The notes under the pieces are model-generated. The model had not been told where the DNA came from, made no database searches, and saw only the letters and a program-made list of their open reading frames with translations. From NCBI GenBank assembly GCA_014695175.1, contig JACJNV010000335.1, positions 1 through 33,423 of the forward strand: 33,423 nucleotides of DNA, given 5' to 3'. Of the stretch, positions 33,076-33,423 are shown in pieces. The stretch comes from Microcoleus sp. FACHB-DQ6 (GTDB taxonomy: Bacteria; Cyanobacteriota; Cyanobacteriia; Cyanobacteriales; Microcoleaceae). Numbering within the stretch: the stretch's first letter is position 1; the number at the start of each line of letters is the position of its first letter. The translations under genes and the position numbers were made by a program.

Positions 33076-33423
33076 CTAAAGTTGCGATTTATCGCCACAA
33101 ATCAGCAATCCCGATTCAGCGTCGAGACTCGCCATAATCCCCATCGGTAAAGCAGCGTTAACTCCCTCATGCCCGAAGGGCAAATCCGAGACAATCGGAA
33201 TATTCAAATCCCCCAGCCGATCGCGCAAAACTTCTTCAATGCTAAAACTGGGAATACTCGGGTCAATCTCGCAGTGGCTGAAACGTCCCAAAGCAATGCC
33301 TCGCACCCCAGCGAAAGCCCCCGCCATCCGCCAGTGAGTCAACATTCGATCGACCCTGTAAGGAACCTCAGAAACATCCTCAAATGCGAGAATAACCCCC
33401 GTCAAATCCGGTTGATACGGGGT
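33076..33423 (-). CDS. S66-family LD-carboxypeptidase, C-terminal part (cut by window edge)
   Basis: Cleaves the L,D-peptide bond of murein tetrapeptides during peptidoglycan recycling (LdcA/MccF family). About 115 C-terminal residues are visible. The family blocks are VILAFEDVSEVPYRVDRMLT (with the catalytic Glu), HWRMAGAFAGVRGIALGRFS, FSIEEVLRDRLGDLNIPIV, and SDLPFGHEGVNAALPMG with the catalytic His. The nucleophile Ser lies outside the window. The frame continues open to base 33423; the stop is TAG at 33078-33076. The natural end of the family domain is present, so only the 5' part is missing. Confidence 0.92.
   Translation of the reverse strand, partial: TPYQPDLTGVILAFEDVSEVPYRVDRMLTHWRMAGAFAGVRGIALGRFSHCEIDPSIPSFSIEEVLRDRLGDLNIPIVSDLPFGHEGVNAALPMGIMASLDAESGLLICGDKSQL

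Overview
The window reads as chromosomal DNA of a filamentous, Microcoleus/Oscillatoria-like cyanobacterium. It carries genes for photosystem I subunit PsaE, the NDH-1 subunit NdhO, HemE and a thylakoid-type FtsH. It also has many HIP1 octamers (GCGATCGC), and its gaps are filled with short tandem repeats and palindromic repeats typical of that group. The genus is inferred from these traits, not from any search. Layout: the left edge holds the 5' part of acnB (minus strand). Next is a long plus-strand gene for a GGDEF-EAL c-di-GMP enzyme with a LOV (flavin blue-light) domain. It meets tail to tail a 1519-residue minus-strand histidine kinase whose first domain is a DXCF-type cyanobacteriochrome GAF. 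A 1.5-kb gene-poor stretch follows, with repeats and a histidine-kinase gene remnant. Then come mdh, ndhO and a tight psaE-mutM pair, all on the minus strand, and on the plus strand a RibD-C-like reductase and a COG3146-type acyltransferase-like protein. After a MITE-like element come a secreted Pro-rich protein and a membrane sensor kinase (both minus). The 20.4-26.4 kb stretch is rich in membrane-protein quality control: an M48 peptidase, a TspO-like protein, FtsH and HtpX. Between FtsH and HtpX lies an unassigned two-gene unit whose first product resembles small Tse2-like ADP-ribosyltransferase toxins. The right third holds a Phd/PIN toxin-antitoxin pair, a B12-binding radical SAM protein, an NAD-dependent epimerase-like protein, hemE, a secreted Asp/Arg-rich protein and, cut by the window edge, an S66 LD-carboxypeptidase. 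The most distinctive signal is how repeats interact with genes. At least three conserved enzymes (the EAL domain, MutM and the RibD-like reductase) carry in-frame stretches of repeat or low-complexity DNA inside the fold. In the RibD-like gene the insert is bounded by a 10-bp direct repeat and adds exactly 43 codons. A MITE-like element upstream of the epimerase gene appears to have landed inside another palindromic repeat. The other strong signal is a pair of predicted photoreceptors, one blue-light/c-di-GMP and one bilin/histidine kinase, encoded side by side. No rRNA, tRNA, CRISPR array or intact transposase was found.
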